Origin: Mesotaenium endlicherianum
Lineage: Eukaryota > Streptophyta > Zygnematophyceae > Zygnematales > Mesotaeniaceae
NCBI GenBank assembly: GCA_009602735.1
Contig: WELA01005980.1
Span: 141,621-171,866 of the forward strand
Direction: 5' to 3'
DNA length: 30,246 nt
The position numbers were made by a program, and so were the translations under genes. The notes under the pieces are model-generated. The model was not told where the DNA came from, made no database searches, and worked only from the letters and a program-made list of their open reading frames with translations. Positions 1 to 10,403 of the stretch are shown here, piece by piece (the first letter of the stretch is position 1; the number at the start of each line of letters is the position of its first letter).

Positions 1-41
1 TCCCCCTCCCCTCCCCCGCCTCCTCCTCTCCCTCGTGGAAA

Positions 42-2491
42 ATGGCGCTCGCGTCTGCGCAGGACGCGTGGAGAGGGACGCAACTGCTGAGCAACGACGC
101 CAAGGTGGCCATAGGGCTGCTGAAGCGCAGCGCGGACGGACAGGAGCTCACGGAGCGCGAAAAGAAGATCCTCAAGCGCACCGTCACGGACCTCGCGTCC
201 TTCCTGCCCATCGCCATCCTCATGATCCTCCCCGTAAGGAGCACCCCGCCCCGCCCCAGCCCCGCTTCAGCCCCGCCTCTGTCCTGCCCTGTCCTGGCCC
301 GTCCTGACCTGTTCTGTCCTCTCCTCTCCTGCCTTCTCCTGCCCCCTCCTGCTCCCTCCTGCTCCTGTCCCCCCTCCTCCCCTCTCGTTCCCCCTCTACT
401 CCGCTCCCCTCCCCTCCTCCCCTCCACTCCCGTCCCACCTCCCCTGCCCTGCTTTGCCCTGTCCTGTCCTGGTTTGCCCTCCCCTGCACGTAGAGGCTGG
501 TCCCTGAGAGGCCAGGCTTGGTCGTTCCTGGAGAGTTGTTTGCGCACCGCTTGCGGGTCTTCTGCCTCGCTGGCTGCCAGCTGGCTTCTCTGCCCCCGCG
601 ACGATGCTACCCCTAGCACTCTCGCCCGTCCTCCTGTCCCTCTCGAAGAAGCCTGGGGACGGGCCTGTGCCCCAAGCCTGGTGCAGCCTGGCATGGGTGG
701 GCTGGCTTGGACCTGGAGCTGTGGGCTCATGAGGGTAGGCGGAGGAGCTCACAACAAGAGCCCGATGACATACATGCATGCAAGGGGTCGGGCCAAAGGG
801 AAACGACAGTCTGCGCTCACGTTCATGAATGGAACGAGGGGGGAACATACCGAGATGGTCATGCTGGAGTTGACGGGAGGAGGTGCCGTTGGCTGAAGCG
901 TGTGCCGCACTCTCGTTCGCGCCAGCAAAAACTGCCGGCCTGCGGCTGCTGCTGCTGCTGCTGCTGTGGGACCGTTCTACCGGGACTGTGCGCCGTCCAA
1001 TTACCATCTGAACTTTCTTGGGGGGGTCGGTGAGAGCACCTGTTCTCATCAGAGACGTCCTTTACGAGGGTTTCATGCCACTCTTTGGAACAAGTCCTTG
1101 CTCACGTGCGCTCGGAAGCTTCAAGAGCAAACCTAAAACGACGAGCCCAGCACTTTCACCCTGGAACATCTCTTCGGCTCATTGTGTCAGCAATTTCTAG
1201 CGTAAGCAGGTGGCAAGGGGGGAGGGGGGGGGCTCGACTTCGAGGAGGTTTGTAGGCCCCCACGGAGGCCCCCTTCTCCATCTTATTCCTCCTGAATGTA
1301 TCGGTGTCCCAAGTTTCCATCAAAGCTCAGTCTGCCTCAGCCTTGCTTTTTTTAATTCTTTTTTTCCCTGCTTTCCTTCTTCTACATCGCCCCCCCCTTA
1401 ACAAAAAAAACCCTTCAGACTCGCCCAAGTAAAAGCTCTGCTGCTGCTGCCATCTGGAGTCAGGGTACATTCTAACTGCCTGCATGTGTGAACGTGTTGG
1501 CGCCGTGCAGCTGACAGCTGTCGGCCACGCGGCGATCCTGGCAGCCATCCAGAAATACGTCCCGGGCCTGGTAAGGCTACCACTCCCTCGCCACGTGTCC
1601 TCCTGTCCAGCTCTCACGTCCGGGACCTGGCATTTTTGCATCTGCTCGCGCACAGAAGAACGCCAGCTTGAAGGGCATCCAATCTCGTGAGAGGAGGTAA
1701 GGCGGCAGCCCGCCATTCCTCGGCCCTTGGCCCTCTGTGGGCTGAAGCGGAACTCGCGTAGGTTCTTAGAGTTCGCTGAGCTGCTCGCGCTGAGAGCCCC
1801 GCTCGTTGGTGTCGGTGATCCTCCTCCTTTCCATCCTTCTTGCACCTGTTGCTTCCCGAGCGTGCGTGTGATCCCCGGGGGAAGTCCACATGCGGCAGGA
1901 GTCAGGGGGTTGTTGGGTTTTCTTTTCCTTTTGTTCTCTTTTTTTTCTTTTTTTCTTTTTTGGTTATCCCTTGAATATTATCTTACTGTATCCAATCCAA
2001 CCACGGCAGATGATCAGCATCCCTGCCGGAGTGCAGCCGAAGTCAGAGTTGGACCAGATTGTGCAATTTACGCATATATGATCAATTGACCATGTCAAGG
2101 AACTCTCTATTCGTGTGACTGCTACTGACGGGCTTCTAATCAGCTGTGTCCTTTTTTTCTTTTATGTGAAAGGAGGGGGGGGAATATTTACTAGGATGCT
2201 GGTACATTTTAGAAGGTATTTCGATATGCAAATTATTGTGACATAATTGTGTCTAAAGAATTATGAAATCAAGCCCGTGTGACCTATATCCTCCAATGAA
2301 ACCTTGTGTGCGTTTTGTTCCCGTAGATCCCCAGCGCGTACGGGGCAGATCGTCTGGATGTGGCGAGACGTCTGGAGCAGGTTCGGGATTTGAAGCCCGA
2401 ACCGACGAGCGTGAAGGAAGCGGCTGCCATGGAGGACACTCTGGAGGCTGCTGTTGAAGCCGGACACGTCGTTGATGACTTGGCACCGTAA
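42..2491 (+). CDS. LETM1-like protein, C-terminal three exons (5' end may lie outside the window)
   Basis: Exons read 42-233, 1511-1570 and 2327-2491, all joined in phase 0. The donors are GTAAGG at 234 and 1571, and the acceptors are GTGCAG ending at 1510 and CCGTAG ending at 2326. From the Met at 42 they give about 138 residues ending at a TAA. The middle carries the LETM1-type membrane and ribosome-binding signature: a basic stretch ending in TVTDLASFLPIAILMILP, then VGHAAILAAIQKYVPGLIPS, like the D..LVPF...P...LP..FP..LPS core of LETM1 proteins. LETM1 proteins sit in the mitochondrial inner membrane and act in cation/proton balance and ribosome contact; land plants also have a LETM1-like subgroup of uncertain role. 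Family members are usually several hundred residues, and the frame is open back to base 1 with no AG acceptor in bases 1-38. The gene may therefore start upstream, or 42 may be the true start. Family assignment is fairly sure; the function of this paralogue is not. Confidence 0.75.
234..1510 (+). other. Intron 1 of the LETM1-like gene, pyrimidine-rich
   Basis: Bounded by GTAAGG and GTGCAG. Bases about 250-490 are almost pure pyrimidine (CCTCC, CCTGCT and TCCTG repeats) on the plus strand, so the minus strand is a long purine run. A (CTG)7 run lies at 946-966 and G-runs at about 1215-1230. Open frames that read through this intron are low-complexity artefacts. Confidence 0.7.
1571..2326 (+). 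other. Intron 2 of the LETM1-like gene
   Basis: Runs from GTAAGG at 1571 to CCGTAG ending at 2326. It contains a long T/C tract (about 1917-1965) and then AT-richer sequence. No conserved reading frame was seen inside it. Confidence 0.7.
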
Positions 2492-2887
2492 GAAGCTTGA
2501 GAGCATCGTGAGCTGGATGATGTACAAGGAGAGTGTAGATAATTTTTTTCTCGGCATAGCAGGAAGAGGTTCCTTGTCGTAACGTAGGCTACTTGCGTCG
2601 ATGATTTTTGAAGGTCTGATTTGAAGCTGGGTATGGCCCCCGGCGTGAGGGTGCATGCTAAGTGGGGCAAGAGCTTGCTAAAAGATGTTGATGGATGAGA
2701 TGCATGTTGAAAGTTTATGTAGTTTATGCAGTATGTGTACGTGTGTAGATTTTGTGACACTTCCAAAAAGTGATTTATATTTGGGGCATGCTCTTTTGCT
2801 CTTACAAGTGTAAGGATAGTGTATTAGTACCTCGAGTGAGATGCAGAATATTCAAAATTTTGACTTCGCTGGTGTGCAATAAATTGC
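2492..2887 (+). terminator. 3' untranslated region and candidate poly(A) signal of the LETM1-like gene
   Basis: The sequence turns AT-rich after the TAA. A canonical AATAAA lies at 2878-2883 within the short imperfect dyad GCAATAAATTGC, about 390 bases after the stop. A TGTAA motif lies near 2808. The true cleavage site cannot be fixed from sequence alone. Confidence 0.35.
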
Positions 2888-3480
2888 AATGAAACCTGCA
2901 TCTCTCTTAGTCCACTATTCCATTTGGAACATGCATGTACTCCCAAGTTGGTTCATGACAAACTCTTGTCCAGGTTGCAATTTGATCTTGACCACAATCA
3001 TATCCAACTTCCTTGCTTGTATGGAAATCGTGCAATACAATGATTGGGCCCAACATGTACGACGAGTTTTAGTTACTCTGGAGTCGTCACTGAGAAACCA
3101 ACGCATTGCCCTTCTTTGTCCTTTGCTCTCGAGTAGGGTTGGAAACGACTCTCAAATACAAGTCCTCGTATGTCCCCAGTTGTATGCTGATCAGTGTTAT
3201 GCAACTCGCATCAGAGCATTTTTGTACGAGTGGATTGTAGCTCGTATACTAGACAATTATTCAGGATTTGAAACCTTGTCATTGATTGAAAGCAGCCACG
3301 GAATTGAGAGTCAACGATCTGACCCATGCAGTTCACTGGATTTGACTGTGCGGGTTGAGTACGGATGAGTTCCATTATTCCATATATATTCATCGGTTTG
3401 CTTTGGACTGCTTTGGACCGCCCGTCCGGAATTCCCGTTATTGACCACATCTTTGTTTTGACAAAATTGAAGTCTCTGGT

Positions 3481-3580
3481 AGGTGATCCCAGGCAATCCC
3501 AGGTGATCCCAAATGACGCTGCCAAGCATGCTGCCAAGCACTGCCAAGACCAGCCAAGACTGGCCATGACTGCCAAGATA
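3481..3580. repeat. Imperfect 10-bp tandem repeats
   Basis: Three decamers of the form AGGYRATCCC occupy 3481-3510. A run of CTGCCAAGAC-like decamers follows from about 3519 to 3580, with one 12-base step and then four 10-base steps. A perfect TGCTTTGGAC pair sits upstream at 3399-3418. The unit changes between patches while the 10-bp spacing is kept. Confidence 0.7.
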
Positions 3581-4739
3581 TCCAACAAAAAGCGTCAACG
3601 GCAGAAATTCAACCGACAATCTGATGGAAATGAAATAAAATTGCGTCTTTCGCGCACACAGTGCACTAGAGCCCAGCGGAGAGCGGGAACGGTCAAATAG
3701 TAGCAGACCCTACTTGACTCTAGAAGATTAGAGGGAACCTCAGCTGCTCCTTGACTGGCGATAGCACGGCTGCCCTTCGCCTGCGCCACTAGCTCGTACT
3801 AGTTTCTAGAATTACTGTTAGAACCACTTAAGAACGGGGTGGAGTGGCTGGCTGGCTGACTATTAGGCATCTCCCTTTGGCAAGCTGCGTATTCAGCGTA
3901 TTCGCGCTGCACGCTCTTGCCAGTCGTGAAGAAAAGCTTCCGAGGGAGTGGTTGATTGGCAGACGTTGAGTAAGGTTTAAGTAGGTTCCTGACACAGATA
4001 AGCTGGGTGATGCTCTGCCTCGTGCTAAGGAGTCGGAGTGTTCGGACTCTTCTTAGAAACCTATGCAACTCTGAAGCTCTGCATTACTGCATTGAAGTCC
4101 GCATGTTCTGTGCTTGACGTTTGTGTATGACGTCCCCGCAAGGAGTGAAGCAACAGAGTACTAAGCCGTTGCCTGCCGTTCTGCAAACCAGTCTGCAAGC
4201 AACGGTCGTCAACATTGCTCGCTGGTATGTGGCTGCTGCATTCCTGACAGATGACTATGGCAACTGGCTGGCCTCGAAGTCTAGCCTAGGTGTTCTTTCC
4301 TCATGCAGGTTATCTCCTCCTTCTCAACGTCACGCTGCAATCTTCAGGGACGTGGTGGTGGAGGTCTTTTGTGAAGCTGAAAAATTCGTACGAATGAATG
4401 CCAGTGCTTCTCTTTTTCTTTTTGGGCATTTTTTTTACACGTGAGGAGTATGTTTACGACGACTGTCTCTTTAAACGCCTGACTCTTGGATTGCATCATA
4501 CCTTAGCCGCTGCGCCATGTTCCTCTGCATGAACAGGGTGATGAAGTACTGTACCCATAGGATGTGAAGCAAAGCCCTTGGAAGTGTCAGCTAGAGCCAG
4601 TATGCATGACGACCAGGCAGGAAGGCTTGCTGCTTAAGACAGCAGGCTTTACGTCAGTAGTACTGTAGGGGCCTGCAGAGAGCGCTGGAGTCCCAGATAT
4701 GTGAAACCACAAAAAGGTCCTCCTCAGGTGTTAGTGTGA

Positions 4740-4805
4740 TGGGAATGAGGAAGAAGGGGGGGGGGGAATGTGGTGGGGATGGGGGTGGGCCTGATGGGCT
4801 GGGGC
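4740..4805 (+). repeat. G-rich tract with quadruplex potential
   Basis: A run of about 12 consecutive G, followed by GGTGGGGATGGGGGTGGG and GGGCTGGGGC, gives well over four G-runs on the plus strand. It lies about 600 bases upstream of the M23 peptidase start. A role is only inference. Confidence 0.5.
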
Positions 4806-5373
4806 AGACTTCGACTGCTTTCTCACATCACTCATCATGCCATTCTGCAGCCCCTGGCAGCTCCTCCCCCGTGTGCTGCTGCTTCCTTGACGTGCAACGT
4901 GCATCAAACCCGGACCACTGCCCAAACCTATCTAGTATCACCCGACCATATCAAAACCTTCAGCGCGGTTGAGCCGAGCACGAGCAAGCACCCATAGCAT
5001 AGCAGAAGCTGTCCTCAAGCCTTGCCTGTGTCAAACTCTCCCCACCCTCCATCCTCAGGGACTGTGGCTGGTCCAATCTTGCCAAGCACTCCCTGTCTGC
5101 CCCTGACCTGACGTCGTTGATCCGTGTCGGGGCGGTTTGTTCTCCTCGTCAAATTCTCCCCTACCTCTGCCCCACCTTGGCGAGCTTTGTGCTTGCTGGA
5201 GGCTAAGTCTCCTTGCAAGCATACCTCCCGGCCACGCCCCCTTCTCCGCCTGCTATCTTCTTCCTGAGGTCGGAGGCTCATCCTTGTCAAAAATGTCCCC
5301 ACCTAGTCCCTGCCTGACGAAATTGATATCCTGGTGGTGGCAGGTGTGATCTCACAGAGAGTAGGAAGCAGCC

Positions 5374-7943
5374 ATGCCGAAGCAGGAGCAGCAGGAGCAG
5401 CAGTCGCCGTTGAGCAAGCGGCAGGGCAGGCGACAGGGACCGGGAGCTCACGGGGGAAGACATGCAGCAGCTGCACTGGACCTCTGGGACTCGGGCCACC
5501 ACATGGCAGCGACCGCGCTCGCCACGTGCGTCCAGAGCCTCGGCGACCACACCCATCCTCAGCATCATCATCAACACCACCAGAAGCAGCAGCAGCAGGA
5601 GGAGGCGGAGGAGGAGGGCCGTGGGGCCGGGCAAGCCGGCGCAGGAGGTGAAGGAGGAGGCATTGGAGGAGGGGCTGGGGCCGCGCGACGAGTCACCAGC
5701 CTGGTAAGAAGCTTCCAGGAAGCTGCCCACAGGCACCACCGGCACCTCCGGAGGGAGGCCCGGAGGCACGGGGACAACCTGACGCGCGCGTCGCAGCTGC
5801 TCTTCCAGAGGGCCCTGGAGGCCTCACGCCACTCGCTCCTGGAGGCGCTGCGTGCCAACAGCCGCGCGGCCGGCGGCCCGCTCCTCGCCTCCACCTCCAT
5901 CCACCACGCCTCCCACTTCCCCGGCAACCTCTTCCTGCCCGCCCCCTACTGCCCCCCGGGCGCCTCGCTGGCGGCCGCGCCAGCTGCCCCTGGCGGCGCA
6001 GGAGGAGCAGCAGCAGGCCCCCTCCAGCCGAGCATGATGATGACGTCGACGTCCGCGCTGGGCGGAGGCGCTTCTGACTGCAGCAGCAGCTCAGTGTCAG
6101 CAGCAGCAGCAGTGCAGGGCCCCGCCCCGGCAGCCCTTGCTCTGCTGGCGCTGTTCTCGGCCTCTCAACTTCTGATCCGGGCCATCGTCCACTCGGTCAG
6201 GTTCTCTCGGCCGCTAGATCGGCCAGCAGCAGAAGCAGCAGCTGGCGCAGAGAGCCCCAGCCCCACCACTGCCAGCCCCACCGCGCCCACGACCATCGCC
6301 GCCGCCACCGCCACAGGAGCAGCAGCAACAGCAGCAGCTGCTGCCACCTCCTCCTCCACCTCCTCCACCTCGGCCTTCTCCTCCCTCTCCCCATTCTCGC
6401 TTGTTCTCATCACTGTAGACTCACCCACCTCGGGAGAAACGACACCTGCTGCAACCGGCAGCCAGCGCACGCGTGCCACTTCAGCCCCGACAGCTGCGGC
6501 TGTCCCGGAGGGGAGGACAGCTGGCCAGCACGAGCATTGCTGCAGCGCTTCCCCCTCCCAGTCCACCTCTGCTACTACCACCAGCACCACCATCAGCAGC
6601 AGCAGCAGCAGCTCCTCCCGCTCCTCCCGCTCCTCCCCCCTACCTCAGAACGGCCCCTCCGTGGCCCAGCTGCCGCAGCAGCAACAGCAGGGGGAGATTG
6701 GCTTAGATCAGCGCTCTCTCCTACCGCCCCTTCCGCCTCTCACGCTGCTGCCGGGGGAGATTCCACTTCCTCCGCTGCCAGGCGCCCCCACGTGCTGCGA
6801 GTGCAGTGGCAGTGGCAGTGGCGGCGGCCGTGCAAGCGCCGCCCGCCCCACGCCCTCCACGCGATGCGTGTGCGCGTCGCTGCTGCCGCGCCCTCGGTGG
6901 GCCAAGGAGGCGCCCCAGGCCTCGCTGGCGCAGGCGCGCGACATCGCCAGCTCAGCCACCGTGGAGCGCTCCGGATTCATCCGCCCCGTGGACAAGGTGT
7001 GGGAGACAAGCTCGGGCTTCGGGCCGCGCTGGGGCCGCCACCACAACGGCGTCGACCTGGCTGCGCCAGTTGGCGCACCCGTGCTGGCCGCGGACGCCGG
7101 CACTGTCACGTTCGCGGGCTGGGAGCCCTCGGGGTTCGGGTACCTTGTGGAGGTACGCAGCCAGCAGCTCTTGCCTCCTGCCTTGCTACGTGGCCTGGTG
7201 TTGCTCTCCTGGGCCCCTTCCTCCTCTTCTCCTCTTCTGATGGGTTGGTCCGCGTCTGGAGCGCACCCCCCCCGCAACCCCCCCCCCCNTCTCTCTCTCT
7301 CTCTCTCTCGCCCCGCGCATCGTCCGCAGGGGCGGGTGTGCTTATGACACGCAAATGCCGTGAGTGTGCCTGCTGTGTGAGCGCGTGAAAGGGGGGGGCA
7401 GGCGCTTCTTGGACGCCCGATGTCTAAGGGGCAACAGGTGTCAATCTCCAGCGTGCTCCCTCGGCCTACTTGTGGGAAAAGACCAAGGTGTGACGCAGCA
7501 AAGGGTGTCCTGGAGTAGAGTCAGCTACGTAATATTGCTGCACACAAGCTACATGCATTGTTGACGGTCGCCCTGCACATTATCACCCCGTCACAACCCC
7601 GGGCTGTGAGAGCTACAACTCAACCTGCCACCTGGCACCCCTGGCACCTGCTCCTGCTCCTGCTCCTGCTCCTGGCGCCAGCTACTACCAGGACACGTGC
7701 TGACACTCGTGCTCCTGCTTTCGGGCTCCCCTTGTGAGTGAGCAGATCACCCACAAGGACGGGTGGGTGACGCTGTACGCGCACAACAGCGAGGTGTACG
7801 CCTGGGAGGGGCTGAGAGTGGACAGGGGCGAATGCATAGCCTCCGTGGGCGCCACTGGGAGAGTCACGGGGCCCCACTTGCACTGGGAGATTCGCAATAA
7901 GAAGGGCGTCCCTGTAGATCCAGCCCAATTCATTCAGCTATGA
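5374..7943 (+). CDS. M23-family (LytM/NlpD-like) zinc metallopeptidase, two exons
   Basis: Exon 1 is 5374-7152 and exon 2 is 7746-7943. The join is phase 0 with donor GAG|GTACGC and acceptor GAGCAG|ATC, giving 658 residues. The last ~120 residues are a complete M23 domain. HNGVD supplies zinc ligands His557 and Asp561, YAH supplies His606, and GPHLHWE supplies His637 and the third ligand His639. The spacing and the G-x-V-x-AG and VGATGR turns match bacterial LytM-type endopeptidases, which cut peptide cross-bridges in peptidoglycan. Residues 1-530 are low-complexity (Gln, His, Ser, Ala and Pro runs), with one hydrophobic stretch at about 251-268 that may span a membrane. A second intron is possible: GTAAGA at 5704 and CTCAG ending at 6648 are both phase 0, and excision would remove 315 low-complexity codons. 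The start at 5374 is the first in-frame ATG seen, not proven. A plastid role in an alga with a peptidoglycan remnant is inference. Confidence 0.8.
7153..7745 (+). other. Intron of the M23 peptidase gene
   Basis: GTACGC donor and GAGCAG acceptor. It holds a C-run followed by an undetermined base (N at 7289) and a CT microsatellite up to about 7308. A (CTGCTC)n tract lies at about 7648-7676. Splicing is supported because it rebuilds the conserved GFGYLVE-ITHKDGW strand across the M23 domain. Confidence 0.75.
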
Positions 7944-9870
7944 CGAGTTCGATGCTGGCAACGTTCTAGTGTCAGCGGTGTTAGTGTACCGCTCGATTGT
8001 GCTCCCTCTCAGCTCTTAGAGTAGCTTACTTAGCTTGCTCGCGTGCATGCTCGCAGCCAGGTGGCAGGCAGCCTGCCGCCTACGGCTCAGGAGTGATAGA
8101 CCAATCAAGGGTTGAGCTGCCAACCACCCAACGGTAGTGAATTAGTCGTCAGCTTACGCCGGGTCACTGACTGGCGCCCGAGCTAAGCAGTTTAGAGAAG
8201 CTCATTGCGACCTCACTCATATGGCCCCAATGTCATGACGCGGTGTCTAGGAGTGTCGATGAGACATAAGACAATTATAGAGACGTATTGCTTCTTGCAG
8301 ATGCGGACAATTTTGAAGACGCTAATTAGGCATCTTTCCTAGGTTAACTGTAATCATCTTACCAATCTTCTTCTTGCATATAGCAATTTAACTTGCTTCT
8401 ACAGCCTTATATTTATTTCGTGATAATGTGACATTGTAGAGGGAAGTTCTCAGCCATACTTCGTGAAAAATGTAAGCATGCAACATTTGCTCTTGTGATC
8501 TGCCTGCAAACAGTCTTTCATTCCCACGTAAAGATCTGGATAACATTTGTGCGCAGATAAAGTCAACCAATGTTCTTATTGCAGTGAAATAAGTCACCCA
8601 AAACACTTGCATCTTCATTGCTGAATGCAGATAGCATTTAAGCTTTTTTCTAAAGTTTCACATATGGACAAATATCCCATGTCACTTTTCTACCTGTTGC
8701 TTTTGTATAAAGAAAGACATCCATGCAATATTTTTCACGGCATCTCTTGTTGGCTAGTGCTTACGGGAATCAAAGGACAAGTGCACTTCGTTGGTGTGCC
8801 AATAGGTCGTGCCAAGATCATTAGACCATGCCAATTTCTCATAGGAATTTTCAAAGATCCTCTTTAGCATATTTGCAGTCCTCTTCTCGCTTGTTGCTCT
8901 TCATTCTTGCTATTTAGAAACCTTGCGAGGACTACCACCACTTGTTACAGGAGAGGTGACATGACTTTACGTAGCTACATATGACCAAACCATCTCAAAT
9001 AATAAGGGTGGGTTCACATCAATATTTAGCAAGCTAAAATGCATCAAGATTGACATACAAGATTGATTTCATCTTATTGTAGGTGGTCAAAGTGCACCAA
9101 TCACATTATAGAACTCTTTTTGCAATCTGTGAACATCATGCCTTGAACAGCGTATGGTCTACGTCCCTAGAAAGAAGCTAGATGTGCAAGGTGTTCACAA
9201 ACTATTGGGACACACACTATAGGCACGTAGATTATTGCACATGCACTGCTTTGGACCATAAGATGTCTGATTTTACCGAGCATAAGGACAACATGGGATT
9301 AGTCCTCCTTGTACAAAATGGTAAGTATATGAGCCATTCTCAAGTCAACAAATTTTTCATGGGTATTTTTGTTCTTCTTTCATGGGACATGTTCATAGTA
9401 ATGGACTCATCATTTGCTTACCAAAGCTTTGCAATAATGGATGTAGGACCTTATAGTTATTCTACTGGAGGCTGATGAAATGTGCTTGATTGCTCATTCG
9501 TTGCATGATAACCAATTGCAGCGTAAGAGTTGAAGCAATATATTTTTTTGGTGAACCTTTGTTGAACTAATGCGTGAGGTTGCTGTGAGTAGCTGTAAAT
9601 TGTTTCTTCAAAATTTTCCGCCACTGTACTTACATGCCAAAAGTGGGCATTTGCAACTTAGGTTGAGAGCAAGCGTTGTGCTTCTTAGTTGGCGGTTGAC
9701 ATTCATCAGTTGCTTATCATGAAGTATTAAGCCTTGATGACCTTGTACAAGCTCTTGCTTGAGAGGTCTTTGCCCGCGTGCTAAACAAGTGCAACGGCAT
9801 GCATGGTGCAACACATACTCGCGCCCCAAAACTCATTTTTTGAAGAAAACCCATCCTCGCTAATCCGCAA
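7944..9870. other. Intergenic region, no gene recognised
   Basis: AT-richer than the peptidase gene. Open frames up to about 97 codons (8625-8867 and 9182-9475 on the plus strand, 8388-8618 on the minus) show no motif, no long hydrophobic pattern and no splice logic that I can support. The first ~150 bases are probably the 3' untranslated region of the M23 gene. Confidence 0.5.
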
Positions 9871-10054
9871 GTATAGGGCCTTATTTGTGGTCGTCGGTAA
9901 GGCGCCCCTCACGTAACCTCTGTGAGGGGGAAATAAGATAGGGCCTCGCACGTGCGCGTCGGGTTTCCTTGTCGGACATGCATGCGTCAGGTGTTTTGAC
10001 GTGTATGAGATGGTTCGAAACAATTGAGAGTTTGCCTATGCCGGGCCGGCATAC

Positions 10055-10061
10055 TATATAT
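10055..10061 (+). promoter_or_regulatory. TATA box of duplicated module, copy 1
   Basis: ACTATATATGTGC lies 92 bases before the ATG at 10147, preceded by a GC-rich GCCGGGCCGGC block and, about 100 bases upstream, a CACGTG G-box. The same arrangement is conserved in copy 2 (TATA at 10584-10590, G-box at 10482-10487). Confidence 0.5.
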
Positions 10062-10146
10062 GTGCATCGGGTCGTCAAAATCGTCATTCAACTGACATTT
10101 AATTGGTTTTGTGTTGTGGTGCTGTGACAACTGAGGACTACGAGCC

Positions 10147-10188
10147 ATGGCCGCTGGCGAGATGGGAGCGGGGGCGGACCGGGTCAAG
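10147..10188 (+). CDS. Candidate first coding exon of an orphan gene fragment (14 codons)
   Basis: GCC-ATG-GCC start context, then codons for MAAGEMGAGADRVK, then AAG|GTGAGT, a consensus 5' splice donor. A TATA box lies about 90 bases upstream. No following exon of a recognisable protein was found before the next copy, so this looks like a captured or duplicated promoter plus exon 1 rather than a whole gene. In copy 2 the ATG at the equivalent place (10677) is ATA, while the donor is kept at 10720. Confidence 0.35.
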
Positions 10189-10403
10189 GTGAGTTGTGTC
10201 GACCCTCCTTCGTCTTTTTAATGTCGGACATAGCGAGGCATCTTGTTGCTTGGCTTTGCCTCCTTTTTTTTGGTGGTGAAAGTTTTATCTCAACAACGAC
10301 GAGCGCCGTCGATGTAGTCCACGTTTTAAGATTTCGTCGTGAACATTTTAATTTGTCGTCATCGTTCGGAGGCGTTCGTGAGGGGAAATTTTAAGCCCAC
10401 TCA

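Larger units (their letters stand above)
2888..5373. other. Intergenic region between the LETM1-like and M23 genes
   Basis: No recognisable gene. Short open frames (for example 2889-3368 and 4121-4444 on the plus strand) have no family features. Contents seen: 10-bp-period repeats at 3399-3418 and 3481-3580, a G-rich patch at 4740-4805, and a TGACGTC (bZIP-type core) at 5109-5115 upstream of the peptidase gene. The last 350 bases probably hold the promoter and leader of the M23 gene, but no clear TATA box was found. Confidence 0.5.
9871..10403 (+). repeat. Tandem duplication, copy 1 (533-bp period): promoter and first-exon-like module
   Basis: The copy begins GTATAGGGCCTTATTT. It contains an 8-bp inverted repeat (CCCCTCAC at 9905-9912, GTGAGGGG at 9922-9929), a G-box CACGTG at 9949-9954, a TATATAT at 10055-10061, an ATG at 10147 and a GTGAGT donor at 10189. 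GTGAGGGG recurs near its end (10377-10384). It is followed directly by copy 2 with strong similarity over the whole length. Confidence 0.85.

Noticed and set aside
42..896. A 284-codon frame reading through LETM1-like intron 1.
   Set aside because: After codon 64 it is Pro/Ser/Cys low-complexity from a pyrimidine tract, and a strong donor at 234 restores the family sequence when spliced.
2889..3368. A 159-codon plus-strand frame.
   Set aside because: No domain, ordinary composition for noncoding DNA here, and no clear promoter or splice signals.
3735..3800. tRNA-like A-box (TGGCGCAGGCG) and a GGTTC on the minus strand, possibly a SINE.
   Set aside because: The B-box fits only in its first five bases and no tRNA fold or poly(A) tail was seen.
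4485..4525. A-box-like TGGCGCAGCGG on the minus strand.
   Set aside because: No B-box at a suitable distance, so neither a tRNA nor a SINE can be supported.
6537..7388. A 283-codon frame overlapping the M23 gene.
   Set aside because: It is a frame shadow in GC-rich DNA; the M23 motifs lie in the other frame.
9182..9475. A 97-codon plus-strand frame in AT-rich DNA.
   Set aside because: No recognisable motif; cannot be told from chance.
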